Assembly: GCA_019424865.1 (NCBI GenBank)
Contig: JAHYYS010000011.1
Location: forward strand, 1 to 41,083
Direction: 5' to 3'
DNA length: 41,083 bases
Source of the DNA: a bacterium
GTDB lineage: Bacteria; Bacillota; Clostridia; Oscillospirales; Oscillospiraceae
Part shown: positions 6,790-14,152 of the stretch, piece after piece
How the letters are laid out: each line of letters opens with the position of its first letter
Position numbering within the stretch: position 1 is the first letter of the stretch
Notes under the pieces: model-generated
Database searches by the model: none
Told to the model about the DNA's origin: nothing
The model's input: only the letters and a program-made list of their open reading frames with translations
Program-made: the position numbers and the translations under genes

Positions 6790-7989
6790 ATGAGCGGAAA
6801 AAGACGCGATAGTAAAAATCGCATTCTTCGCAATGGAGAGAGCCAACGCAAAGATGGACGGTACGCTTTCAAATACATTGACGCAACCGGCAAACAGCAA
6901 TTTGTTTATAGTTGGAAATTAGAAAAAACCGATAAGACACCGGCAGGAAAACGGGATGACATTTCCTTGCGGGAAAAGGAGCGAATGATCTTAAAGGATA
7001 TTGACGATCAGATCGTTCCCCGTGGCGGTGAAATGACGGTTATTGAGCTGGTTCAAAAATACCTTTTGCAGAAAACAGGGGTGCGGCATAACACAGAGGC
7101 CAATTACAACTTTGTTCTCAACATTATCAAAAAAGAGGAGTTTGGGAAAAGGAGAATTGACCGGGTGAAATTATCCGACGCCAAATGCTGGCTGATTAAG
7201 CTGCAAAAAGATGGCCGTGGATATAGCACGATTCATTCTGTAAGAGGTGTTGTCAGGCCAGCGTTTCAGATGGCGGTTGACGATGATTTGATTCGCAAAA
7301 ATCCGTTTGAATTTCAGCTTGCCACTGTTGTTGTGAACGACAGCGTGACAAGAGAGGCTATTACAAGAAAACAAGAACGGGCGTTCCTGCAATTTGTAAA
7401 AGAAGATAAGCACTTTTGCAGGTATTATGATGGTATCTATATTTTATTTAAGACAGGGCTTCGGATTTCTGAATTTGTTGGTTTGACACTGGCAGATGTT
7501 GATTTGAAAAATCGTAAGCTCATCGTCGATCACCAGTTGCAGCGTAAGCGCAATATGGAATATGTGATTGAAGATACCAAAACGACTTGCGGCACAAGAG
7601 AAATTCCCATGACGGAAGATGTTTATGAGTGCTTCCAGCGCATTATCCAAAATAGGCCGAAGCCTCAAAGTGAGCCAATGATCGGCGGGAAATGTGGCTT
7701 CCTCTATTTAGATAAGAATGGTATGCCGATGGTGGCGCTCCATTGGGAAAAGTATTTCCAGCATATTTGCCAGAAGTATAACAGCATCTACAAAGTGCAA
7801 ATGCCAAAAGTCACACCCCATGTCTGCCGACACACCTTTTGCTCCAATATGGCGAAAAGCGGTATGAACCCTAAGACCCTACAATATTTGATGGGCCATT
7901 CTGATATTGGCGTCACGTTGAATACCTACACCCATTTGGGATATGACGACGCAAAAGAGGAATTGAAAAGGGTTGCAAATGGCGAGTAG
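6790..7989 (+). CDS. int: Tyrosine recombinase, Tn916 integrase family
   Basis: This 399-residue enzyme catalyses integration and excision of the ICE. It has the Tn916 arm-binding domain (starting MSGKRRDSKNRIL, compare MSEKRRDNRGRIL in Tn916), a core-binding domain and a catalytic domain. Likely active-site residues are R225 (TGLRISE), K264 (DTKTT), H344 and R347 (HVCRH), H370 (GHSD) and the nucleophile Y380 (NTYTH). I chose ATG 6790 because AAAGGAG precedes it and similarity begins at once; GTG 6766 would precede the ribosome site. The full catalytic set suggests the element can still move. Confidence 0.97.
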   Translation: MSGKRRDSKNRILRNGESQRKDGRYAFKYIDATGKQQFVYSWKLEKTDKTPAGKRDDISLREKERMILKDIDDQIVPRGGEMTVIELVQKYLLQKTGVRHNTEANYNFVLNIIKKEEFGKRRIDRVKLSDAKCWLIKLQKDGRGYSTIHSVRGVVRPAFQMAVDDDLIRKNPFEFQLATVVVNDSVTREAITRKQERAFLQFVKEDKHFCRYYDGIYILFKTGLRISEFVGLTLADVDLKNRKLIVDHQLQRKRNMEYVIEDTKTTCGTREIPMTEDVYECFQRIIQNRPKPQSEPMIGGKCGFLYLDKNGMPMVALHWEKYFQHICQKYNSIYKVQMPKVTPHVCRHTFCSNMAKSGMNPKTLQYLMGHSDIGVTLNTYTHLGYDDAKEELKRVANGE

Positions 7990-8014
7990 TAAAACGCAGA
8001 CTTACCCCTCAATT

Positions 8015-8036
8015 TACTACTTTTTGTACTACTTTT
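8015..8036. repeat. Direct repeats downstream of int, candidate integrase arm sites
   Basis: TACTACTTTT occurs at 8015-8024 and 8027-8036, and an inverted related form (AGTAGTAAAA) lies at 7985-7994. Short direct repeats near the element end are where the N-terminal domain of Tn916-type integrases binds. That role is inferred. Confidence 0.55.
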
Positions 8037-8119
8037 GAGAGAAAAGATATGCGAATTTATGCCACGAAATGCCAAGAAGCAGGGTAAAAGTTGAGCTGGG
8101 AAAAATGCCCGGAAATCAA

Positions 8120-8136
8120 GAAAACACAGTGTTTTC
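8120..8136. other. 17-base palindrome at the ICE-chromosome junction
   Basis: GAAAACAC (8120-8127), a central A, and GTGTTTTC (8129-8136) form a perfect inverted repeat just ahead of the ribosome site (AAGGAG) of the phosphatase gene. It could be part of the attachment core, an operator, or the element's terminal sequence. Confidence 0.6.
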
Positions 8137-8152
8137 AAGGAGTTTTGAATAG

Positions 8153-8635
8153 ATGGTAAAAATACTTTTCGTGTGCCACGGCAATATCTGCCGCAGTCCC
8201 ATGGCCGAATTTGTCATGAAGGATTTGGTGCAAAAGGCGGGGCTGGACGGTCAGCTTGCGATCGCCTCCGCCGCCACCAGCACCGAGGAGATCGGAAATC
8301 CGGTCTATCCGCCCGCCCGCCGGAAGCTGGCGGAGCACGGCATCCGCTGTGACGGAAAGCGGGCCCGGCAGCTGAGACGGGACGACTACACCCGCTATGA
8401 CCTGCTGATCGGCATGGACCGGGCCAATGTGCGGAATATGGAGCGGATCTGCGGCGGAGATCCGGAAGGGAAGCTCCATTTGCTGCTGGAGTATACCGCC
8501 CGTCCCGGGGAGGTGGCGGACCCCTGGTATACCGGGGACTTCCAGGCCACATGGGAGGACGTGGAGGCGGGCTGCACCGGGCTTCTTCAGTCCCTGCTGG
8601 ATTCCGGCGCCCTGAAGAAAAGCAGACCCGTCTGA
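8153..8635 (+). CDS. Low-molecular-weight protein tyrosine phosphatase
   Basis: This 160-residue cytoplasmic enzyme removes phosphate from tyrosine (or arginine) residues through a cysteine intermediate. The signature C8-HGNIC-R14-S15 is at the N-terminus, and the general acid lies in DPWYTG (D123). It is the first gene on the GC-rich chromosome side of the ICE. An AAGGAG precedes its ATG, but its original promoter may have been displaced by the ICE. The ATPase downstream has its own promoter. Whether the target is a tyrosine kinase or arginine-phosphorylated proteins (YwlE-type) cannot be told. Confidence 0.94.
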   Translation: MVKILFVCHGNICRSPMAEFVMKDLVQKAGLDGQLAIASAATSTEEIGNPVYPPARRKLAEHGIRCDGKRARQLRRDDYTRYDLLIGMDRANVRNMERICGGDPEGKLHLLLEYTARPGEVADPWYTGDFQATWEDVEAGCTGLLQSLLDSGALKKSRPV

Positions 8636-8723
8636 ACTCCGATATGGTCCCCGCACCCGGAAGTCCCGCCCTCTGCGCCAGCCATCCTTTGCAAAGCCTT
8701 AACACAAGAGCGGAAAGATTTTC

Positions 8724-8751
8724 TTGCAATTTTTATCCGTTCGCGTATAAT
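8724..8751 (+). promoter_or_regulatory. Promoter of the P-type ATPase gene
   Basis: TTGCAA (8724-8729) and TATAAT (8746-8751) are spaced by 16 bases. The -10 box lies between the arms of the inverted repeat at 8734-8770, suggesting a repressor site. Confidence 0.75.
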
Positions 8752-8770
8752 AAGATAAGATGAACGGATA
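8734..8770. promoter_or_regulatory. Inverted repeat spanning the ATPase promoter
   Basis: TATCCGTTC (8734-8742) and GAACGGATA (8762-8770) are perfect inverted arms separated by 19 bases and enclose the -10 box. Candidate operator for a metal- or stress-responsive regulator; alternatively a hairpin at the transcript start. Confidence 0.55.
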
Positions 8771-8929
8771 GAGCTTCCCAATATTCATATCAATGCGGAG
8801 GAGGGCAATTTCAGGGGGGAGCGCTGTCTGTTTTTGCAGGGACGGGTTTCCTTGTTATTCCTGTGCCGGCCTGGACGGGCCGGCTTGTTCCCTCTTTTCA
8901 ATATAAAACGAATGAAAGGATGCGTCGCC
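8757..8929 (+). promoter_or_regulatory. Long 5' leader of the P-type ATPase gene
   Basis: The predicted transcript begins about 170 bases before the start codon. It contains G-rich stretches (GGGGGGAG near 8815) and a hairpin GCCGGCC/GGCCGGC (8865-8871 with 8878-8884) followed by a weakly T-rich tract. Leaders of P-type ATPase genes in Firmicutes can carry the manganese-sensing yybP-ykoY riboswitch. I could not match its conserved core here with confidence. Confidence 0.35.
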
Positions 8930-11557
8930 ATGAACTTTTATCAGGACCCCGCGGAAAAGGTCCTAGAGAAGCTGAACACATCGGAATCAGGCCTCACGCA
9001 GGAGGAGGCGGGTCAGCGGCTTGCCCAATACGGTCCGAATAAGCTGGACGAGGGGAAAAAGATCACGCTGCTCCAGCGGTTTTTCCAGCAGCTGTGTGAC
9101 CCGATGATCATCATCCTGCTGGTTGCCGCCGCCATCTCCGGCGTGACCGCCGCTTATTCTGGAGAGAGCTTTACAGATGTCTTTATCATCCTGATCGTCG
9201 TGCTCATCAACGCCGTTTTGGGCGTTTACCAGGAGAGCAAGGCGGAAAAAGCCATTGAAGCCCTTCAGGAGATGACAGCAGCCACCAGTAAAATCCTGCG
9301 GGATGGGAAGATGGTTATGCTGCGCAGCGAGGAGCTGGTTCCCGGCGACGTGGTCATTCTGGAGGCGGGCGACGCCGTCCCCGCAGACTGCCGCATCCTG
9401 GAAAGCGCCAGCCTGAAAGCGGAAGAGGCCGCTCTCACCGGCGAGAGCGTCCCCGTGGAGAAGGAAGTGGAGGCCATCCAGAGCGAGGGCGAGGTCCCCC
9501 TGGGTGACCGCCGCTGCATGCTCTATATGGGCAGCACCGTGGTCTATGGCCGCGGCCGGGCGGTGGTCTGCTCCACCGGCATGAACACCGAGATGGGCAA
9601 GATTGCCGATGCCCTGGCCCAGGCGGAGGAGGGGCAGACCCCCCTTCAGCGCAAGCTGGCGCAGCTGAGCAAGATCCTCAGCGTGCTGGTGCTGGGCATC
9701 TGTGCCTTTATCTTTGTATTCAGCCTGCTGCGTGCGGGAGATTTCCACCTGAATACCATTATCAGCACCTTCATGGTGGCCGTCAGCCTGGCTGTGGCGG
9801 CCATCCCCGAGGGCCTGGCCGCCGTGGTTACCATTGTGCTGTCCATCGGCGTGACCAATATGTCCAAGCGCAACGCGGTAATCCGCCGGCTTACCGCAGT
9901 GGAAACCCTGGGCTGCGCTCAGGTTATCTGCTCGGATAAGACCGGCACCCTGACCCAGAACAAGATGACCGTGGTGGATCACTACGGCGACGCGCAGAAA
10001 ACCGCCCGGGCCATGTCCCTGTGCTCCGACGCCGCCCCCGATGAGACCGGGAATGCGGTGGGCGAGCCCACCGAGTGTGCTCTGGTCAACTGGGCCACCA
10101 AGGAGGGGCTGCTCAAGCCCGACATGGAGAAGGAGACCCCCCGTGTGGGCGAGGCCCCCTTTGACTCCAGCCGGAAAATGATGTCCACCATTCATCAGGT
10201 GGGGGACAGCTTTGTTCAGTACACCAAGGGCGCACCTGACGAGCTGCTGAAGCGGTGCACCCACTATGAGAAGGACGGGCAGATTCTCCCCCTGGACGAC
10301 AAGGCCCGGGAGGAAATTCTGTCCCACAACAAGGGCATGGCCGACCAGGCTCTCCGCGTGCTGGCCGCCGCCCAGCGGACCTACACCCAGATGCCGGAGG
10401 ATCAGTCCCCCGAGGCGCTGGAGCACGACCTGACCTTCCTGGGACTGGCGGGCATGATTGACCCCATCCGCCCGGAGGTGAAGGACGCCATTGCCGAGTG
10501 TAAGACCGCCGGCATCCGGGCCGTCATGATCACCGGCGACCACCGGGACACCGCCGTGGCCATTGCCCGCCAGCTGGGCATTCTGGAGCACGACGATCAG
10601 GCCATTACCGGTTCGGATCTGAACAAGATCAGCGACGAGGAGCTGGACAGGACCATCGACCATTACAGCGTCTATGCCCGGGTGCAGCCCGAGCATAAGG
10701 TGCGCATCGTCAATGCCTGGAAGAAGCGCGGCTGCATCACCGCCATGACCGGCGACGGCGTCAACGACGCCCCCTCCATCAAGTCCGCCGATATCGGCGT
10801 GGGCATGGGCATTACCGGCACCGACGTCACCAAAAACGTGGCCGACATGGTGCTGGCGGACGACAACTTTGCCACCATCGTGGGCGCGGTCCAGGAGGGC
10901 CGCCGGATCTATGACAACATCCGCAAGGCGATTCAGTTCCTGCTTGGATCCAATATGAGCGAGGTGCTGGGCGTTTTCACGGCGACCCTGCTTGGCTTTG
11001 TCATTCTGGAGCCCGTCCACCTGCTGTGGATTAACCTGATTACCGACTGCTTCCCCGCCCTGGCTCTGGGCCTGGAGAAGGGGGAGCCCGACTTGATGGA
11101 ACGTCCCCCCCGCAAGGCTACTGACGGCATCTTTGCCGGCGGCCTGGGCGTGGACGTGGTCTATCAGGGCGTGATGGTTGCGGCTCTGACTCTGGCGGCC
11201 TATTTCATCGGGCACTTTATGGAATCCGGCGTCTGGGAGATTACCCAGAGCCCGGACGGCATGACCATGGCCTTCCTGACCATGAGCATGGCCGAGATCT
11301 GCCACAGCTTCAACATGCGCTCCCAGCGGGGCAGTGTGTTCAAGCTCCACAGCCACAACAAGGTGCTCTGGGGCGCCATGCTGCTCAGCCTGGTGCTGAC
11401 CACCAGCGTTATCTACCTCCCCGGCATCTCCGACGCCTTCGGCTTTACCCACATCAGCCTGCAGGAGTACGGTGTGGCCCTGCTTCTGGCTGTGCTGGTC
11501 ATTCCCATTGTGGAGTGCGTCAAGGCGATTCAGCGCGCGATGCACAAAAATCACTGA
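8930..11557 (+). CDS. Calcium-translocating P-type ATPase (P2A)
   Basis: This 875-residue pump of the inner membrane exports Ca2+ (or Mn2+) using ATP. Motifs are LTGES of the actuator domain (about 170), PEGL of M4 (P293), the phosphorylation site DKTGTLT (D336), MITGD, and the hinge GDGVNDAP (about 608). The M6 stretch NLITDCFPALALGLE is typical of the SERCA/PMR1-like P2A group. I chose ATG 8930 because AAAGGA lies 9 bases before it. Upstream in-frame starts lack such a site. It has a promoter with an inverted repeat and a 170-base leader, suggesting ion-responsive control. A strong hairpin follows. Confidence 0.95.
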   Translation: MNFYQDPAEKVLEKLNTSESGLTQEEAGQRLAQYGPNKLDEGKKITLLQRFFQQLCDPMIIILLVAAAISGVTAAYSGESFTDVFIILIVVLINAVLGVYQESKAEKAIEALQEMTAATSKILRDGKMVMLRSEELVPGDVVILEAGDAVPADCRILESASLKAEEAALTGESVPVEKEVEAIQSEGEVPLGDRRCMLYMGSTVVYGRGRAVVCSTGMNTEMGKIADALAQAEEGQTPLQRKLAQLSKILSVLVLGICAFIFVFSLLRAGDFHLNTIISTFMVAVSLAVAAIPEGLAAVVTIVLSIGVTNMSKRNAVIRRLTAVETLGCAQVICSDKTGTLTQNKMTVVDHYGDAQKTARAMSLCSDAAPDETGNAVGEPTECALVNWATKEGLLKPDMEKETPRVGEAPFDSSRKMMSTIHQVGDSFVQYTKGAPDELLKRCTHYEKDGQILPLDDKAREEILSHNKGMADQALRVLAAAQRTYTQMPEDQSPEALEHDLTFLGLAGMIDPIRPEVKDAIAECKTAGIRAVMITGDHRDTAVAIARQLGILEHDDQAITGSDLNKISDEELDRTIDHYSVYARVQPEHKVRIVNAWKKRGCITAMTGDGVNDAPSIKSADIGVGMGITGTDVTKNVADMVLADDNFATIVGAVQEGRRIYDNIRKAIQFLLGSNMSEVLGVFTATLLGFVILEPVHLLWINLITDCFPALALGLEKGEPDLMERPPRKATDGIFAGGLGVDVVYQGVMVAALTLAAYFIGHFMESGVWEITQSPDGMTMAFLTMSMAEICHSFNMRSQRGSVFKLHSHNKVLWGAMLLSLVLTTSVIYLPGISDAFGFTHISLQEYGVALLLAVLVIPIVECVKAIQRAMHKNH

Positions 11558-11580
11558 GATTGGCAGCGAAAAGCTGACAT

Positions 11581-11614
11581 GCAGAACGGCCGCCCCGAGG
11601 GGCGGCCGTTCTGC
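11581..11614 (+). terminator. Long GC-rich hairpin after the ATPase gene
   Basis: GCAGAACGGCCGCCCC (11581-11596) is perfectly complementary to 11599-11614. There is no T-tract on either strand, so termination may be inefficient or factor-assisted. It begins 23 bases after the ATPase stop. Confidence 0.6.
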
Positions 11615-11657
11615 GCTCTGCCGGCACAGGGGAGAAAAAACAGGCGCTGCAACCGCT

Positions 11658-11740
11658 GGTTGTCAAATTGTATCCCTCTTTTGGTTGCCGAATGCACCAT
11701 TCTTTGCTATGCTTAGGACCGTCAAAGGGCCCTGACAACC
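11658..11740. promoter_or_regulatory. Promoter of the XRE gene flanked by inverted repeats
   Basis: TTGCCG (11685-11690) and TATGCT (11708-11713), spaced by 17, form a plausible promoter. The inverted arms GGTTGTCA (11658-11665) and TGACAACC (11733-11740) flank it and may bind the XRE protein itself. Confidence 0.5.
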
Positions 11741-11763
11741 ATTTGTTTCAGGAGGAAAAGAAG

Positions 11764-12531
11764 ATGGAATTTCAGCAGCGGCTCTATGAGCTGCGAAAGA
11801 AGGCGGGACTGAGCCAGGAGGGGCTGGCGGATCTGCTGGGGGTCACCCGGCAGGCGGTGCAGAAGTGGGAGGCGGGCACGTCCCGGCCCGACATGGACAA
11901 CCTGGCGGCCCTGGCCCGGTATTTCAATGTGACGCTGGACTACCTGGTCACCGGCCAGGAGCCTCCGGCCCCGGCGGCCTCCACCACCATTGTGAACAAC
12001 TACTACCAGCGGTGGCGCTATGAGTATAAAAGCAAGCGTACTCTGTTCGGACTGCCCCTGGTCCACATCCGGCTTGGGGACCGGGGTACCGGCATGGCCA
12101 AGGGGATTCTTGCCATTGGGAACTACGCTGTGGGCGTGTTTGCGCTGGGGGGCTTCTCCTTCGGCCTGGTCAGCGTCGGCGGGCTCTCTCTGGGGCTGCT
12201 GTTCTCTCTGGGCGGGTGGGCCCTGGGCGGGCTGGCCGTCGGGGGCTTCGCCGTCGGGCTGTTGGCCCTGGGCGGGGCGGCCGTGGGCCTGTTTGCTATG
12301 GGCGGGGGCGCCTTTGGCGTCTACGCCGCCGGGGGCGGGGCCATTGCCTCTGAAATTGCCATCGGCGGCTCTGCCCATGCGCCCCTGGCCATCGGCCGGG
12401 CGGCCGAAGGGGCCCTCGCCTTTGGTCTGGGCTCCGATCCGGCCCTGGTGGCGGAAGCCATCCGGCAGGCGGCGTCCGGCGCGCCCCGGCTGATTCAGGA
12501 TCTCCTGATTTTCCTGGCGCAGAATTGGTGA
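11764..12531 (+). CDS. XRE regulator with Gly-rich decapeptide-repeat C-terminal domain
   Basis: This 255-residue protein has two unlike halves. Residues 1-65 form a Cro/C1 helix-turn-helix (LRKKAGLSQEGLADLLGVTR, then VQKWEAG). After a linker with a VNNYYQRWRYEYKSKR stretch comes a Gly/Ala/Leu-rich region (about 112-220) of ten-residue repeats such as GLLALGGAAV, at least eight in a row. These could form membrane helices or a beta-solenoid. I chose ATG 11764 because AGGAGG precedes it; the in-frame extension to 11668 has none. Related XRE-plus-Gly-repeat proteins occur in Clostridia. Their function is not known to me. A membrane-bound or polymerising sensor is speculation. Confidence 0.85.
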   Translation: MEFQQRLYELRKKAGLSQEGLADLLGVTRQAVQKWEAGTSRPDMDNLAALARYFNVTLDYLVTGQEPPAPAASTTIVNNYYQRWRYEYKSKRTLFGLPLVHIRLGDRGTGMAKGILAIGNYAVGVFALGGFSFGLVSVGGLSLGLLFSLGGWALGGLAVGGFAVGLLALGGAAVGLFAMGGGAFGVYAAGGGAIASEIAIGGSAHAPLAIGRAAEGALAFGLGSDPALVAEAIRQAASGAPRLIQDLLIFLAQNW

Positions 12532-12586
12532 GGGAATAGCAAATAGGACGCCGTTCATGCACCAAATCCGTGTCAGATGCCCGCGC

Positions 12587-12615
12587 TTGTATCCCTTTCG
12601 GGTTTGTGATATGAT
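12587..12615 (+). promoter_or_regulatory. Promoter of the YhhN-like/DUF1461 gene pair
   Basis: TTGTAT (12587-12592) and TATGAT (12610-12615), spaced by 17, lie 45 bases before the likely start of the membrane protein gene. Confidence 0.6.
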
Positions 12616-12659
12616 AGGATTCGCTGGGCAAGTGCCCTTGTGGTTTGCAGGCGCGGCGG

Positions 12660-13379
12660 ATGCTGCGCAGTTTGGGGAAAAAGCTGGGTTGTCATATGGT
12701 GCACAGACCATATCTGTCTGTTTGGATTTTTCTGGCGCTGGAGGCCGGACTGTATGCCGCCTTTTTGCGGCGGGATCTCCAGCCGGGAAGCGGGAGCACC
12801 ACCTTGCTGAAGTACGGCGCCATTGTGCTGTGTCTGGCCTTTTCCTGCTGGTGGAGCGCACGGGGCGGGGAGCGGCTGGTGTCCGCGGCCCTGGCCCTCA
12901 CAGCGGGGGCGGATGCCTTCCTGCTGGTGCTGAACCGCTGGTATGCCGCCGGTGTGCTGCTGTTCTGCGGGGTACAGGGGCTGTATTTCCTGAGAATTTT
13001 CCGGGAAAATGGAGGGAAGAGCTGGTGGGGGCTGCGGCTGGGCCTGTTCCTGGCCGCTGTGCCGCTGCTGGACAGGCTGGGGCTGCTGACGCCCCTGAAC
13101 GCTCTGGCTGCGCTGTACTTTACCACGTTCCTGTGCAGCGTCCTCCAGAGTCTGACGCCGCCGGGGCGGCGATTCCGCCTGTTTTCTGCCGGGCTGGTCC
13201 TGTTTTTGTGCTGTGATGTCTGCGTGGGGATCTGGAATGTGCCCTGGCTGCTTTCCCGGGGAGCCGTGGAATTTGCCCGGGTGGGAATGTGGCTGTTTTA
13301 CCTGCCTGCCCAGGTGCTGATTACCCTGTCCGGGCTCCCGGAGCAGGGAATGCGAGGTGTTTGTCATGAGAACCAGTAA
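12660..13379 (+). CDS. YhhN-like (lysoplasmalogenase-family) membrane protein
   Basis: This protein of about 239 residues has some seven or eight hydrophobic spans. Their order resembles the YhhN/TMEM86 family: a K-containing span, LTAGADAFLLVL (compare GDALTLL), GVLLFCGVQGLYFL (compare GAFFLSHLLYTIYF) and a late FLCCDVCVG. Animal members hydrolyse the vinyl-ether bond of lysoplasmalogens; bacterial roles are less clear. The start is uncertain: ATG 12660 and ATG 12696 are both possible, and no strong ribosome site is seen. It overlaps the DUF1461 gene by 14 bases, so both are probably co-translated. Confidence 0.6.
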   Translation: MLRSLGKKLGCHMVHRPYLSVWIFLALEAGLYAAFLRRDLQPGSGSTTLLKYGAIVLCLAFSCWWSARGGERLVSAALALTAGADAFLLVLNRWYAAGVLLFCGVQGLYFLRIFRENGGKSWWGLRLGLFLAAVPLLDRLGLLTPLNALAALYFTTFLCSVLQSLTPPGRRFRLFSAGLVLFLCCDVCVGIWNVPWLLSRGAVEFARVGMWLFYLPAQVLITLSGLPEQGMRGVCHENQ

Positions 13380-14076
13380 ACCTCTGTCCGTTCTGCTGGC
13401 GGTGCTGACGGCCCTGCTGGTGCTGTCCGGCTCCATTGCCGTCCCCCTGCTGTGCCGGCCCTTTTACTACGCCCATATCGGGCCGCTGGGGCTGGTGGAG
13501 TCCACGGGGCTGACCCAGGATCAGATCCGCACGGCCTTTGACCAGGTGATGGACTTCTGCCTGGGGCTGCGGCCTGATTTTGCCGCCGGCGATCTGATTT
13601 TTTCCCAGTCCGGGGCTAGCCACTTTGCCGATGTGCGCACCCTGTTTCTGCTGGATCTGTGGATCCTGGGTCTGTCGCTGGCTGCGCTGGCGGCGGTATT
13701 TGTCTATTGCAGGCTGAAAAAGATGCGGCCCCATTTGTTTTGCGGCCATGGCCCGGGTTTTTGGGGCGCGGTTGGGCTGGGCGCGGCCTTTCTGGTGGTG
13801 GGCGGCCTGGCCGCGCTGGACTTTGACCGGGCCTTTGTAATTTTCCACGCCCTGTTTTTCCCTGGCAAGACCAACTGGATTTTCAACTGGTGGGAGGATC
13901 CGGTCATCCTGATTCTGCCCCAGACCTTTTTCCGCAACTGCGCCATTTTGATTCTGGCCCTGGTGCTGGTGTGGTGCGCGGTTCTGATTGCGGCGGACCT
14001 GTGGGCCTGCCGGCGGCGGAAACGGGCCCGGGGGCCGGAGCTCCCGGCGGACGCCCCCTCACAGCAGCCCGGATAA
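13366..14076 (+). CDS. DUF1461 (TIGR01906-type) integral membrane protein
   Basis: This 236-residue protein has four or five hydrophobic spans and an outside loop after the first. Near the end is the motif FHALFFPGKTNWIF, then WWEDPVILILPQTFF, which is characteristic of TIGR01906/DUF1461 proteins of Firmicutes. The function is unknown. ATG 13366 follows GAGGTG at a good distance and lies inside the end of the previous gene. A bidirectional terminator separates it from the convergent M23 gene. Confidence 0.82.
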   Translation: MRTSKPLSVLLAVLTALLVLSGSIAVPLLCRPFYYAHIGPLGLVESTGLTQDQIRTAFDQVMDFCLGLRPDFAAGDLIFSQSGASHFADVRTLFLLDLWILGLSLAALAAVFVYCRLKKMRPHLFCGHGPGFWGAVGLGAAFLVVGGLAALDFDRAFVIFHALFFPGKTNWIFNWWEDPVILILPQTFFRNCAILILALVLVWCAVLIAADLWACRRRKRARGPELPADAPSQQPG

Positions 14077-14098
14077 TCCCGGGATAACAAAAAGGAAA

Positions 14099-14140
14099 CA
14101 GCCGGCTCTCCTCCAATAAATGGGGAGAGCCGGCTGTATT
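14099..14140. terminator. Bidirectional terminator between DUF1461 and M23 genes
   Basis: A 13-bp stem (14099-14111 with 14124-14136) has TATTTT on the plus side and a TTTCCTTTTT tract on the minus side. It serves the two convergent operons. Confidence 0.85.
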
Positions 14141-14152
14141 TTGACAGGATAC

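Larger units (their letters stand above)
1..8140. mobile_element. Right-hand part of a Tn916/Tn1549-family integrative conjugative element
   Basis: The gene order orf9-like (minus), orf7-like, orf8-like, xis, int matches the right end of Tn916. The integrase and excisionase resemble Tn916 Int and Xis as I know them. An AT-rich cargo block (824-4749) sits between the Orf9 and Orf7 homologues. Composition changes sharply near 8,150, where the GC-rich chromosome begins with a phosphatase gene. The left part, with relaxase and mating-pair genes, is outside the window. The exact right end is not determined: no second attachment site is available for comparison. The boundary is therefore an estimate between the integrase stop (7989) and the phosphatase start (8153). 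Confidence 0.9.

Noticed and set aside
8757..8929. yybP-ykoY manganese riboswitch as a firm call
   Set aside because: Only general resemblance (G-rich element, hairpin, long leader). I could not place the conserved core, so it is listed only as something to test.
8987..11554. 855-codon open frame opposite the P-type ATPase
   Set aside because: It mirrors a well-supported gene in GC-rich DNA, is full of His, Gly, Gln and Asp as expected from a complementary strand, and matches no family.
11722..12861. 379-codon minus-strand frame across the XRE and YhhN-like genes
   Set aside because: Low-complexity shadow sequence (Gln, Gly, Arg, Pro) opposite two real genes and their promoters.
12557..13216. 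219-codon frame overlapping the YhhN-like gene in another phase
   Set aside because: Rich in Gly, Ala and Arg without hydrophobic periodicity, whereas the chosen phase gives clear membrane spans and couples to the next gene.
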